From NCBI GenBank assembly GCA_021234155.1, contig JAJEKV010000002.1, forward strand, positions 13,863,428 to 13,927,427: a stretch of 64,000 bases of DNA, in the 5' to 3' direction. Source of the DNA: Isoetes taiwanensis. Lineage: Eukaryota; Streptophyta; Lycopodiopsida; Isoetales; Isoetaceae. The notes under the pieces are model-generated. The model saw only the letters and a program-made list of their open reading frames with translations, made no database searches and was not told the origin of the DNA. This document shows, one piece after another, positions 24,196 to 43,310 of the stretch (position 1 is its first letter; every line of letters begins with the position of its first letter). The translations under genes were made by a program, and so were the position numbers.

Positions 24196-24713
24196 TCTGC
24201 AGAAAGGGGATACAACATCATGCACAAAAAATCAGATTATTAACCAGATTTGTATTACTGCTTGAAGGAAAGGGATTTCAATTTCTTCAAGATACATTTG
24301 TTTCTTGAAATGCATTCGATTTAGGAGCAGCTATAATCAATTTGGGGCAAGTTTTCCTTGAGGTAGAATCCGGAGCCATGTTTGATCGATTGAGGAAAGT
24401 TCAAAATGTGCGCTAAGATTTCGAGAGAATTTGGTATAATTATGGAGAATATTGGACGTCAACCACCTTTGTTAATGATAGGCAACTCCATGTAAAATTC
24501 AAAATGTATATTACAAATACTTTAACCCAGTTCAATTTTCTACATTAATATACAAAAAAATTCAATCACCCTTTTATGCTTCTACCCAAATGTACTTTAG
24601 TTAAAGCAATGCTAGCTTAAAGATCAAGTCTGGACAGTCTTTGACAGCTATCTATGGTGAATTTAAGACTATATAGGTAAAAACCAAGAGGAAGATACTA
24701 ATCCATCAAGCTG

Positions 24714-24986
24714 TTATCTCCAAAAGCTTACATTTATTGATTTAGCTGAGAGTAGTTGAATAAGAAAAGGAATGGCTCCACAATTTCGTACAATAGAGCA
24801 TCCTTCAGGTTGGAAACATATACTTTGTAGTGCTTCGGCTGCACTACAATATTCGCGGTCGAAATAGGGTTTGAACTTCGTGATTTCGTCTGGAATCTTC
24901 TGCACAATCAAATAGCAATAAAGAAACAATCGAAATCCACCTGGAAGCTTGCCAAGAAGCGCACCATTCTGATTGGGAAGAGGCAA
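24714..24986 (-). pseudogene. Armadillo-repeat fragment
   Basis: The frame contains AAEALQSICFQPEGCSIVRN followed by CGAIPFLIQLL, which fits one and a half armadillo repeats (AAxALxxL...GAIPxLIxLL). Nothing else of such a protein is visible on either side. It is probably a captured or decayed exon, but a very dispersed gene cannot be excluded. Confidence 0.4.
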
Positions 24987-25047
24987 AGGGCATCACCCAC
25001 CATGGTGGTTGCTCTACTGCGAACAAAAGAAATAGAAATTGTTGCAA

Positions 25048-26910
25048 AAGGGATTCGATTCATGGAGATAAGAACATTGCGTCTGTTTAACTAACCTTGG
25101 AATGCCGATTCACGAAGTAGGAAAGCCAGAGTCACGAGAAAATCCCTTCCCTTTTCCGTGAATGCAGAGTAGTTGTCTTCACGTTCGGGGTTGATTCCTT
25201 TTTTTCTCGTTTCATAACTTCATACATTTTTTGCCCGATGATGCACGAATCATTGGGGTATATTCTTGTTGATTCTTCCCAATAAGAATTACATATGAAG
25301 GAGAAGGATAAAACATTAAAACCATAGCTAAAGATGGCTTAAGAAATTAATGTTGTAAAGTGGACTATATCTACTCTAAAGAAGTGGTTCCAGCTTGCTA
25401 CATCGCCTAGGTTATTGATTATCAAGATTTCATCACCGAAATTCCTACTTCAACATGGGCAGCTTGTATGGGCAACTTCGGCAAGTGGTAAGGGTATGGT
25501 TTAGACACATATATATGGTAAATAACTAATGAACAACACATGTCATCGTCTCAATATTTGTGTCACAATATCTTGGTATTTTATTATGTACTTGGATCCT
25601 CCGGGGTCGGACTTCCAAGTTCGGTGGCCTGGATTGTTCCACCATTCTCATGTTCTATGTTCTCTGTATTTGTGCTTTGTGATACCGGGCGTAGTTCTTC
25701 TGGTGAGGATTGCTACATCAGTCAACTCTTGTGGAACCCATGGTAAGAGGTCCTCCAGTGCCAAACGTAGGCTGAGAGGGTATGTGCATATGAGGTTCAC
25801 CCCACCACTTGGTTACAGGGCTTGGAATGTAAGCTGGCTGAGCGTTATCCTACTAACGGGGCTTGTATATAGGCTGGCTGAGCTAACCATGGTCCCGGAG
25901 TTTGTTTATGATGGTTTAGTACTTTGGTTATGTTCTTTGTTCTGGATGTTCATGATGCTTACTTTGTTGTCATCGTCTAGCATTGCACCATAGGTCCTTG
26001 TGTCTTTGAGTTGTTTATGTTTTTGTTATCCAAGATTCCAAAGAGTTTCCATGTATGCAGAGGTAGCTATGTGATCTCCACTTAGTCACGAGGACTAACC
26101 CCTTTGAGTGCATGCAATGATTGAGCAAGATGGTGCTCGGGCCAATAGCAGTGATACTGATCAGGATCGTGGCTGAGTTTGGAGTTTTAGCAGTGATACT
26201 GATCAGGATCGTGGCTGAGTTTGGAGTTTTCTAGAAGCTCAATCTTAGTTTTGGCATTGAATAAATTTATTATGGATGTTTCTTGTGAAACTATACTACA
26301 ATGGTTGGATATTAGTTAATACATAAAGAGAATCATTTTTAATTATCTATTGGAAGATTAAATTCGTCACCAACATTAAGTTGATTAAAGTTCCATACCA
26401 CTCTAGATATCCTTAAGTATATAGACAAGATCCCGAGTTGCCAGAAGGGTCAACTCGTCAGGCTCGTCACATGCACTCTGTAAGTAGTCACTCATTCTTG
26501 ATTCTATTTTATGTTTTCTAAACACATTCTTAGGGATATGATAGGTTTTCCTAGCTTCAAATTTTATTTTAAGCCATCTTTTGCTATCAGATTACTCTAA
26601 TTATCTATTTTTCTTGGTGAACTATGGTCAAATACTCACAGTGCGTGAGAACCCCGAGCTAAATATTAGCTAAGGCTCCAGGCGTACTCTGTGACTAGTC
26701 ACTAGTGGCCAAAATTTTTGGTTCTATTTATAATTTACAACTCTGTTTTTTGCTAACTATTACTAGCTTAGCTTATAATTCTAAGATAAGAAAATTTTTC
26801 CCCATTTTTCGAGGCTTATGCTTGGATTGTTATCTCCAAAATGGAAGTTCTAATTGTTAGTACTAACTGAAAAAATAGTCAGTGCTTGATCTTAGTCCTC
26901 CAAGATCATT
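25048..26910. other. Non-genic stretch
   Basis: No gene is supportable. The 154-residue plus-strand frame at 25529-25993 is rich in Leu, Trp and Phe but resembles nothing known to me. Part may be the former internal region of the minus-strand LTR element whose primer-binding site is at 26911-26922. Confidence 0.4.
26147..26230. repeat. 42-bp perfect tandem duplication
   Basis: AGCAGTGATACTGATCAGGA and the rest of its 42-bp unit occur twice head to tail (26147 and 26189) without a difference, suggesting a recent event. Confidence 0.95.
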
Positions 26911-26922
26911 GCTTTGATACCA
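26911..26922 (-). promoter_or_regulatory. Retrotransposon primer-binding site (initiator tRNA-Met)
   Basis: The minus strand reads TGGTATCAAAGC, one base from TGGTATCAGAGC, the complement of the 3' end of plant initiator tRNA-Met. It directly follows an LTR end ...CGTCACAG, so reverse transcription would have been primed here. Confidence 0.75.
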
Positions 26923-26923
26923 C

Positions 26924-27700
26924 TGTGACGTGATGCTCCCATCATATAAGAACCTGAAGTTCATCCCCTTTGTCAACGCACATGCTGACAGAGGCCGTCC
27001 ACCTAACATTGAATCCTTGCTATTTGACAAAAACTCGATGGGGAGGAATGGATTCATCCCATCTCCCGACCTGGCTGCGGAAGCATGAACAATTGTAAGC
27101 ACATAGCATCAAATGACATACATATCCATTGAAGGGTGGCTCACTATAACATAGCATCTGTAACAACAACATCAGTACCATCAACATAGGGGGGATCCTA
27201 CCCAAGACTTACTCAAGGGGATCGACTGACGGCTCGGGTCTCCAGTGGTCAAAGCAGACAGAGTTCATAACAATAGACTTCATTGGCATAGAGCATGGTC
27301 ATTGGGCAGTCCACTCCATCCGCCCCTTATGTGCATACTTTGCAGAATAGGTTGAGAAGCCTTGAAACTTGACCGCAGCATGCCGGATGCATAGCCAAAG
27401 CGGCTACTCCTGGGTTGCATCTCCCCAGTCCCGATGAGGCAGGAGGAGATCACTCCCTCCAAAGGCACGCATGTCCATTACAGGCGGCTAGAGAGCCACT
27501 GCTCATCTACGACTTGAACCCCATTGAAGGTGACGCATCACCCAAGAGGTGTCGAGCCCATGCCTTGCCCACACTCGGTGGCAAACCATCAAGCCTAGCC
27601 TGCTAAGATCCTCGGTAGGCTTTTCACACCAGAAAAAACAATCTATAATGGGATGTGTCCTTTATATGCCAAACTAGCCCCGCCACCCACAGCCAGGTAC
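26924..27700 (-). mobile_element. LTR of a Ty3/gypsy-like element, minus strand
   Basis: Read on the minus strand, the region has a TATA box, then GGCATGGGCTCGACAC, GGTTCAAGTC and GGCTATGCATCCGGC, and ends just before the primer-binding site. Diverged versions of the same blocks occur in the same order in the plus-strand LTR at 61499-63150, so both belong to related families. The outer (U3) end is not defined. The second LTR and coding region are not seen, so this is a truncated or disrupted insertion. Confidence 0.6.
27659..27668 (-). promoter_or_regulatory. LTR TATA box
   Basis: CATATAAAGG on the minus strand, at the expected place inside the LTR upstream of the shared transcribed blocks. 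The related LTR at 62.4 kb has CTTATAAGGA in this position. Confidence 0.5.
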
Positions 27701-28189
27701 ATGCCGCATTAATTAAGAATTAATGAGGCTATCTAGATACATCATTTACTAAGGCTTTCAAGGTCTCTACCCTCTTCCCAATACACAAGAATGTGCATAG
27801 AAATAGAACATCATCAGCCACAGAACCAAAATATAGAATAACATCTAATCTATCTACCTAAACACACATGGTTAGATTCCTTCGTTAGAGCTTGTGATCT
27901 CGGAATCTATAGGGCCTGTGATCTCGGAATCTATACATCTTCTTTTTTTTTTAAACCTACAATCTACATTCTCAACTCCTTCATGCAGCCCAGGCGACCA
28001 TTATTCACATAAAATTTTATCCAGAAACATTTTACAGTAAACATTTTTGATGTCTTCTTGACATTCTCAACATCCTTGAACAATGCAATAAATATATCAA
28101 TGGCTACATTCACCTACACGTGTCCACATACTCTGCCTTTCTCCTTCAAAATAGTACAAGTTTCATGTGACAATTTCATCTTGGCAAGA
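27701..28189. other. No gene seen
   Basis: AT-rich, and may include the outer part of the LTR. A short imperfect duplication (TGTGATCTCGGAATCTATA) occurs at about 27893 and 27918. Confidence 0.4.
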
Positions 28190-28740
28190 AATACAAAAGT
28201 GGAATCCATTGGGCAGAAACTAAGCTGTTATGGTGGGGGCAATGGTAAGTCCAAAATTTTGGTTTTTTGAGGATAATACTCGTATCTTAAGAACCAAATC
28301 CCCCTTTCCCATAGCTGCACTTCTGTTTGACCTTCAAACAACAAGGATCCAATATCATAATAGAAAGCATGAAAGATGCTTGTTATGGAGCTCGATGGCT
28401 CCAGGTCCAGCACATCAAAAGTATAGAGCCCTAAGATACCAGAAATCCAATTAGTTGATTTCATGAATAAATAATAAAAGACGGATTGAAACTCACAATT
28501 ACCACGCAGCTCAGGGAAATTACATCAGATCTCTGACAGTGTGTATAGGTGCCTGACCTGGATATATACCTCTCCTCTAACCTTAAATTTGACAATAATT
28601 GCCTTCCAATGGGATGTAATCACATTTTTCCTCACCTGGTGCAGACCTTTGAGTGGCAATCGAATTGTAATGAGCTACCAAGAAATACATTGAAGCAGCC
28701 GAAATCGTTCTCGGTCATGACAGAGCCAATCGCCATCTGA
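28190..28740 (-). other. Unidentified coding-like segments
   Basis: On the minus strand an acceptor-like TTTCTTTCAG is followed by ATG and a frame MAIGSVMTENDFGCFNVFLG (from about 28740) that ends at an AAG/GTCTGC donor-like site. Further along, a 78-residue frame (28464-28228) contains LYTFDVLDLEPSSSITSIF. They could be two exons of one lost gene. I recognise neither. Confidence 0.25.
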
Positions 28741-29239
28741 AAGAAACTGGCAAGCAGATAAAATCAAAGAATTAGAATGGATTGAGAGCATACGAGCAAA
28801 CCGGGACTGAGAGGCACAAAAAGCGTGCGGCTTGGGGGGGGAGGGGAGGGGGGATACTTATACACACCCCAGACATTTGGGCGGTAGTTCAAGGCAGGAA
28901 TAATTCGTAATTATTGCTTCCCGCCCACTGAGCCCCCAGGGTAGCTAGGTAAGGAAAATGCCAAAATTCTACCTTCAGTACACCTGGCATGGGAAGGCAA
29001 GCATGGAAGAAGAAAAGGTTGTACCACGCAATTTCCACCATGGCATCGGGCTTGGGACAATAAGTGATCCTACCAAACCTCTAATGACAAATTCTAGAAG
29101 TACTAGAGAGTCTAGTGATGATGAAATCATATATTCCAAGAAGGAATTTTCCTGCTTGACGTGATTCTAGTGGCAGCTTTTTCGTTGGCACGAATTGTGC
29201 TTTTCCCTGGGTTAATGGTTATAAAGATCGTGCATGTTT
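28741..29239. other. No gene seen
   Basis: It contains a G-rich run (about 28835-28853). A 68-residue frame at 28958-29164 has no recognised similarity and might be gag debris of the copia element that follows. Confidence 0.35.
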
Positions 29240-30193
29240 TTTTTTTTTTTTGTGGAAAGCACAATCATAAGGACTTTAATTGTCAATTTTAACAGTTTTT
29301 CGAAAAATGCCATGCTCATAATAACATGGTTTATGAAGCTCAGGCTTTGATGGAGGATTCATCCACTTATTTCATAGTTGACTCAAGAGCACTTCACACA
29401 TGACCTATGTCAATGACCTATTCACATTCAAAAATTGGTATATCTTGATGATGGATCTTGGTATTGGAGATTTACGTGTGTAGACCTCATCTGGTGTTTA
29501 TATTCTAGGGGATGTTCTTCATGTTCCTGGCTTGCGCAGAACTTTGCTTTCAGTTTCTCGCCTTGATGACACGGGTGTTGTGGTGCAGTTTGAGAGAAAT
29601 GTTTGTCACTTTATTGTTGATGATTGTGTACTACTACCGCTTGCCGCATGAAAAACCTTACCGACGATTTCGTGAGTATGGTGACGGATAAAGGAAGTAG
29701 TTTATTGCTGTACCACAGGTTTGGTCATGTCAGTTTTCCTTGTCTTGTGGGCTATGGAATGCAACAAGGCGGTGAAAAGATTTCATTGAATGCAAAGTGC
29801 ATGGGCGATTGTGATACATGTGCCCTTGGAGCATTGCGTAGGCCGTCGTTCTTTAAATCTAAGATTTCAACATCTAATATTCTTGACTTAGTGTTCAACT
29901 ATTTGTGGTCCATTGTCGCATTCACATTGAGGCGATTGTTACTTTTTACTATTCATTGATGATCTCGTTACACACATGCCTATATTCTCAAGAATAAGTT
30001 TGAGGTGTTATCTAAGTTTAAGGAATTCAAGAGGATGGTTGAAACACAAACAAGTAGGTGATTGAAGAGATTGCAAAGCGACAATAATGGTGAATACAAA
30101 TCACATGGTTTCACCCAATTTTGTGTTGAAGAAGGTGTTCATCATGAGTTCGCTATTCCTTATACACCTCAACAAAATGGATTGTCGGAGTGA

Positions 30194-30307
30194 AAGAATC
30201 GTACTATCTTGAATGCCGCTCATCGTATGTTGATTCATGGGGGGCTTGAAAAGAATCGTACTATCTTGAATGCCGCTCGTTGTATGTTGATTCATGGGGG
30301 TCTTGAA
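30194..30307 (+). repeat. 57-bp tandem duplication in copia integrase
   Basis: AAGAATCGTACTATCTTGAA recurs at 30251, giving two copies of a 19-codon block in the same frame. Confidence 0.9.
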
Positions 30308-31252
30308 AGTTCTTTTTGGCCAGAATCCGTGCCAACTCCTGTCTATCTTCAGAATAGATTGGTTTCTGTTGCTTTAGGTAATATGTCTCCTTATCAGTTA
30401 TGGACTGGCGATAAGCCGGATATTGCACACTTGCGTATTTTTGGATGTTTGGCTTGGATACATACATCTACTCGTAAAAAGCTTGATCCGATGTCTAGAA
30501 GGTGTGCTTTCTTGGGATATTCTTTTGACGCTAGTGGCTGTCACTTTTGGGGCATTGAAGCGCGAAGAGTCATCTTGGGAAGGGATGTTATTTTTGATGA
30601 GAAACGAATGGCTAGTGAAACCTATAATCCTACAGTTTCAACTGTCATATTGTGTGACTTTTAAGAGGATGATGCTCCTATTGTCCTAGGTTCTCAAAAT
30701 GTTACCAGTGCTCATAACCCTCAATTAGCTCCTCATGCACTTCATTACCTGTAGTTCGGTTAACCCTCCATTAACTCTCACCTATAGTTTAGTTAACTAC
30801 TGTAAGAGCTCTTTTAGCATTTGCAGCTATGCATGACTTGGAAGTACGTCAGATGGATGTCAAGACATGCTTTTTTTAAGAAGAGATTTACACGGAGCAA
30901 TCAGTTGGATATGTTGTTCAAGGGAAGGAGACTATGGTATGTCGGTTGTGAAAATCATTATACGGGAAGCATCACAAGCATGGTATCAGTAGGATATCTT
31001 CCTAGTGTAGTAGATTCGAATCTTTATGTCAAGAGATGTGGTGGATGATTTGTTATTATAGCTCTATATGTTGATACGATCTTAGCTGCCAATGATATCA
31101 ATTTTCTCAATCAAGTAAAGTGAGATCTTTCAATGGCCTTTGAGATGGTTGATCTTGGAGTGATACGTTCCTGTTTGGAAATTGAAGTGACCAGAGATAG
31201 AAGCAAAGGATGGTTGCAGCTACGTCAAACCAAGTATATTGATGATATGGTT

Positions 31253-31486
31253 AAAAAGTTTGGTTTGGAACATCGCAAGAGTCATCTTACACCTTTGCTT
31301 ATACGCTCTCGAAAGTGTTCTTTTTCTACTTCAGATTCTCCCCTTTCAGATGGAGAGAGACTTCAGGTTAAAAAGTTTTGTTTGGAACATGCCAAGAGTC
31401 ATCTTACACCTTTGCTTATCGAAAATGTTCTTTGTCTACTTCAGATTCTCCCCTTTTAGATGGAGAGAGACTTCATATGAAATCAG
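31253..31486 (+). repeat. 117-bp tandem duplication in copia reverse transcriptase
   Basis: The block beginning AAAAAGTTTGGTTTGGAACA at 31253 recurs at 31370 with a few differences and a small deletion in the second copy. Confidence 0.9.
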
Positions 31487-31965
31487 TTCTATATGCTAGT
31501 TTTGTTGGAGCCTTGATGTATTTGGCGCATGCTACTCGTCTTGACATAAGTTTTGCTGCTAATATTTTGGGTCAAAATCTGCAAGATCCATGCATCAAAC
31601 ATTGGCAAGCTATGAAGCGAGTTCTTCTTTATTTAAAAGGCACTAACAATTATGGACTTTTCTATAGAAGATAGGACCATCATATATCTCTTACTCTTTA
31701 TGGTTATATTGATGGTGATTGGGCTAGAGATAATGACACTTTGTCTACTAGTAGGGCCTGCTTTTTCTTTGACAAATCTTTTATTTCTTGATTTAGTAGA
31801 AGCAACATTGCGTTGTTGTGTCCTTAAATGAAGCTGGGTATGTTGCTGCCTCTTTAGCAAGTAGAGAACTTGTTTGGTTACGAAGAATGTTTGGAATGTT
31901 TTCAACAAGTGCAGTCGGAGCCGACACGATTATTATATGATAACCTGGAGTGCTATAGATGTGTC

Positions 31966-34308
31966 TCGAGATAAAGTCTTACACTGTAATAACTTACTAT
32001 TAGCATCATAATCTTATTATTAAATGCTTTACCTTTTATGTCCTTTGAGGCATAATATATGTATTACATATGGATCATTAATACTATCATCTTTTGATGT
32101 TGCATCTCCTCTTGTTATTCATTTGTTTAATAATGTGTTGGCCTTGTATGTCAAAAGTTATACCAATCTTGCCCTTTTGGCCTCAAATCTATCCTAGATT
32201 TTAAAAATTGGCATTCCAAATTCTTGCAAACACACAAATCATCCAAGAAGGCCAAGAATCAGTGGAACAATCGACCAAGAAAGAAATTTGGAATAAGAGG
32301 CAGAGGAGCCTGCCATCCCTGTAGGTGCCCCTTGCTGCTAATGTCACCCTTGGCGACACCTTGCAGGTTTATCATGAAAATTTGCTTCGCCTGGCAAGTT
32401 CCTAGGCACATTGAGCTCAAAGATAAATCAACACTCTTGCAATAAGATGATAACCAAAAGTACTCTTGCAAATACGTTTTTCTTAGGATAGGTTCACACA
32501 AATTTAACACAAATATTATATTAAAAATGACTTTTAAGACTATACAATACACAACCATTATGTTAAAGATTTTTCATAATGTGCTAATGGGTCAAGTGCT
32601 AATGGGTTTCTAATGACCATTGGATCCCGGAACAAAGGTGAGAATATACCAAATGAAGGGCGAGGGATTTTATACCTCACACCCACGTGTAGCACAACGC
32701 TCCCCATACACCATACGTACGTATGGGAATACACAATGCACATGAAAATGAATGCTATGCAAGGTGCCCACATTTTCCAATTGTATTTGCCTCTATGCTC
32801 ATACAATGGCAGACACGTTTCACACTTACACAACAGCAAGCATACCCCAATTTGGGGGTCATAAGCAGCGCCCAAGCTAATAAATCAGAGAAGTCAGATG
32901 AAGAAATTAATAGAGCTCACAGAGACACAATTGCAAGTATGCAAGGGCCATATATCACAATGCCAACAACACGTAATCACTATTACAAATAACGATGCAC
33001 TTATATTACAATCCATATTACAGTACTGAAATACAACTGAGAGGCTACATCTCTATGGCATCTATCACAGGTACCATATAGAGGACAACAATGGCCATGA
33101 TGAAATAGCATCACATCAGTATGTTAGAAGGCAGAAACATAAGGCGCACATCATGCTCAAAAATCCTCCACAAACACAGAACAAGGTTCCTGCAAGAGGC
33201 TGCCATCAAACCACAGGGCAGGGCAGCTGTACACCTCTAGTTCTCCTCGGCCCTCTATCAACCACGTCTCTAGCCATAATGTGGCAATTGGCGCCAGTAC
33301 TTCTTAAGCATCCTCATTGAAACCACGAAAGATTGCTTCGTCTGTACCATCTCTAGGACAGAGAAAAGAAAGCGTACCACCATCAAACAATAAAAAAGCA
33401 AAGCCAACGGGTCTTCCAGCAACCCACATGCCACATAACTAGAATTAAATACATATTCACTCTTGAATATGCACACAAACCCCTTCACATGCGGGCATTC
33501 CCATCTCAAGCTTCCTGCCACAAATCACCTGACGATCCCTTCCAGAACAACAGAACAAGAACTGCCACGAATCACCTGACGATCCCTTTCAGAACAACAG
33601 AACAAGGAAGCCCAATCCCTCATAAGAGAAAAGAAAGCTCGAAAAGCAACAACGCAGCCTGCATTTTGCACAAAGGAAATCATCATCAACTCAACTCCAC
33701 CTGTCCGACCGCCAAAATCGGGCTGCTTTTACCAACCCCCGTGAAGGCATAACCTGCCTTCTGTGACCATGCACAGCGGCCACAAAATTCCGCGCCCTCG
33801 CAGACCTTTGGAGAAAAAAAAATGGCCTCCCCCTTTTTCCGCCCAACCTACGGCGGACTCTAGGAAAGGAGACATTTTCAACTTGAGAAATAAGTTAACG
33901 ACTAACATAAAAAATTCAGTTAAAAAAATTCTCAGAGACCATTATATTAGCCTCACACCATTATATTAGCCTCACAGACCATTATATTAGTGGCTAATAA
34001 CGAATTTTGCTAAAACTAGTGTCTTTGATAATCTCCAAGAGATGAAAAGTTTATAACCTTAAAATTGTCATACGAAACTACAGCCCTGATCTATCTATTC
34101 GAACAAAAACATCATACAAATTAACATATTTGAACACGTTCAAGCCAATTACATGAGTTGCAAGTAGGAGGCAATCAAAAGTGGGAACATAGAAGAATCA
34201 AAACTTCCTCGTCGGTGGAGCCACAATCATAAAATCTCAACTAAACACGGACAAACTAATCGTGGACACGTTCAAGAATATTTTTCACAGCGCGTTGTGC
34301 AGCCACAT
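31966..34308. other. Non-genic stretch and 3' flank of malic enzyme
   Basis: No gene is supportable. It contains a 47-bp tandem duplication (33517 and 33564, sharing AATCACCTGACGATCCC) and short repeats of CATTATATTAGCCTCACA near 33940-33990. Confidence 0.45.
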
Positions 34309-41369
<7,061 letters not shown>

Positions 41370-43036
41370 GTGTATACCAAGTGTAGATTTTCAAAAGCCT
41401 ACACGTATATTTCATGAAACCCATGAAACCCATCATCTATAAGAACGAAAGGTGTCAAAAGAAACCTTACCTTGCTTCCTACGTGATCCATAGCCTCGTC
41501 ATTTACGTTAGGCATCTCCTAGGTAATATATGGGCAAGCAATTACTTGAAATTACAAGCTTATATTACCACCTTGTTGGCTTTAAGCTTAGATTACAACC
41601 TTGTTGACATTATCTTTGACCCATTACAACATAGCATAACCCCATGGGAAGGGCGAAACTTGCCCATTCTTATTATCTCTGAAATTCGATTATTACGCTT
41701 TATATGATAAATCGCCGAGATTTGCCAAATGAGACCAATCTTTCGGCCCTCGAAGATGGTTGCTTTTTAAAACTAGGAAATGCTAGAAAATATCTTTGGA
41801 GAATTACAAGGATCTAAATGTTAAATAGAAAAATGATTTTGGCCTTCAAATTCAATAACATAATGAACAAGGTGTTCTCGCATAAAGGTTTGCCCTCGTC
41901 TCTATCAATCTGAATATAGATTGCATCTATTAACCCCATTAACAACCATGTCAGAAGCATAACTAGATATGGATGTCATATGCATACCTAGATGTTTGTT
42001 GCCTAGAGAAAACCTTGCCTTTTCTGCTTTCATTTTAAAATCATAGGTTGCGGATCTATTCACATGTGCCAGATTGGCAAATGGGCCGAGAACCTACCTG
42101 CCTTTGTTACTCTTTTTTTTCCTTCTCACTAAACAATTTGTCTCCTTGCTCGTGAGTAGTCTGAATATAGAAATGAAAGTAGGGAGATAAGGTATTCTCT
42201 TTTTTTGCCGCGTTTGCACAAACCTGAGTTGACGCTTTGAAGCAATTTTAGAGTCCACGTTAACCAACTTCAGGGCTTTTGTCCGATGGATCACCCCTGG
42301 CGTCCGGGTGATAATCATCTAGGGCTTTTGAGAATTCAAGAAATTCCAGGAGTGGTTGGGTTGGCCCGGTTAGTGGTATGGTTGGGGTTTCCCGTGAGGA
42401 GGAATCATTGAGCAGGACGCATCACTAGTTTGTTCTGGTTGCTCTTTAGTCGAATGTCACGGCATTTTCGTTGACCAATGCATGTCCAAGCGCCTGGCAA
42501 TTTCTTAATGCTCGGCTATGTCACAAACTCCATGTCTCCGGGCTCGCCGGTTCCCGAACTGGTCTCGTACATCACGCTGATGCGTGATGCCCATCGAGGA
42601 CAATCTCTCGGCGCACTCTGGATTTTTAAAATTAGAGGAAATGTGGCCCACCGGACCCAAAAATTTATCACCCGTCCTTGGCGATGACAAATTAAGGTTT
42701 TACTGTAGAAATGACTTCTTCTAAGCTTCGATGGGATGTAACTTGAAGATCTTTGAAAGCGTTGAAGAATTCAATGGAGTTTGATTGATCACATTGCAAA
42801 GCTGTTTGCCGATTCTATTAAGGACAGGGGAGCTTTTCTGTTGTATTATATGGCAATTCTCTTATTAGCACATTAGCATAAGCACATTTCTCATAGTATT
42901 AAGTTAGAAAACACTGATGACCAATGGAAAGTTCTTTTTTGCTTTTTCTAAAATGCATGTGCATCTAGAGACTCATATCTCATGCATTTGATGTTTTGTA
43001 GTTTTTTTTATCATGTATAAGAATTTAGCGTTGTTG
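41370..43036. other. 5' flank of malic enzyme and non-genic stretch
   Basis: The first few hundred bases should hold the minus-strand promoter. No convincing core element was found. The 42478-42687 frames on both strands are coding-like but unrecognised. Confidence 0.35.
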
Positions 43037-43039
43037 TTG

Positions 43040-43310
43040 TTTTTTTTTTTTTTTTTTTCAGATTACATACAATAATATTTTCTATACTATATATCAGTGT
43101 AGTGTGTATATAAGTACAGTTGTCTCCAAAGGACTTAATAGTAGGGAGGTATGTATATCATCGTCAAAGATATTTAATGTCATGAGGGTATAATAGTGGT
43201 TGTGTGTGCCCCTCGGAGTCGAACCCAGGTTGCTCCATGGGCGCGTTGCCCACAGTGTAGAGGGAGCATTGGTGCATGTAAGGGGACCCTTTGCTCCTCT
43301 ACATTGCAAT
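43040..43310 (-). mobile_element. tRNA-derived SINE with poly(A) tail
   Basis: The minus strand has a tRNA-like head with GCAACCTGGGTTCGACTCC (about 43215-43233), a strong B box, preceded by GTGGGCAACGCGCCCATGG. About 130 bases later it ends in a run of about 19 A (43058-43040 read backwards). Head and tail differ from the other two SINEs, so this is a second family. Confidence 0.6.

Larger units (their letters stand above)
29240..31965 (+). mobile_element. Broken Ty1/copia retrotransposon
   Basis: Domains are in the copia order: a zinc knuckle relic CGKHNHKDFNC (29251), a damaged protease site DSRA (DSGA expected, about 29385), a GAG-pre-integrase block LLYHRFGHVSFPCL (29705), integrase C-terminal part with FWPESVPTPVYLQNRLVS and LRIFGCLAWIH (30310-30460), reverse transcriptase from about 30800, and RNase H with DGDWARDNDTLSTSRACFF to about 31960. 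Integrase before reverse transcriptase identifies copia rather than gypsy. Many stops and frameshifts and the lack of recognisable LTRs make it non-functional. Two tandem duplications (57 bp at 30194, 117 bp at 31253) are both multiples of three. Confidence 0.9.

Noticed and set aside
25529-25993. 154-residue frame as a membrane protein gene
   Set aside because: Hydrophobic but with no recognised family, no splice context and overlapping alternative frames; it could not be told from chance.
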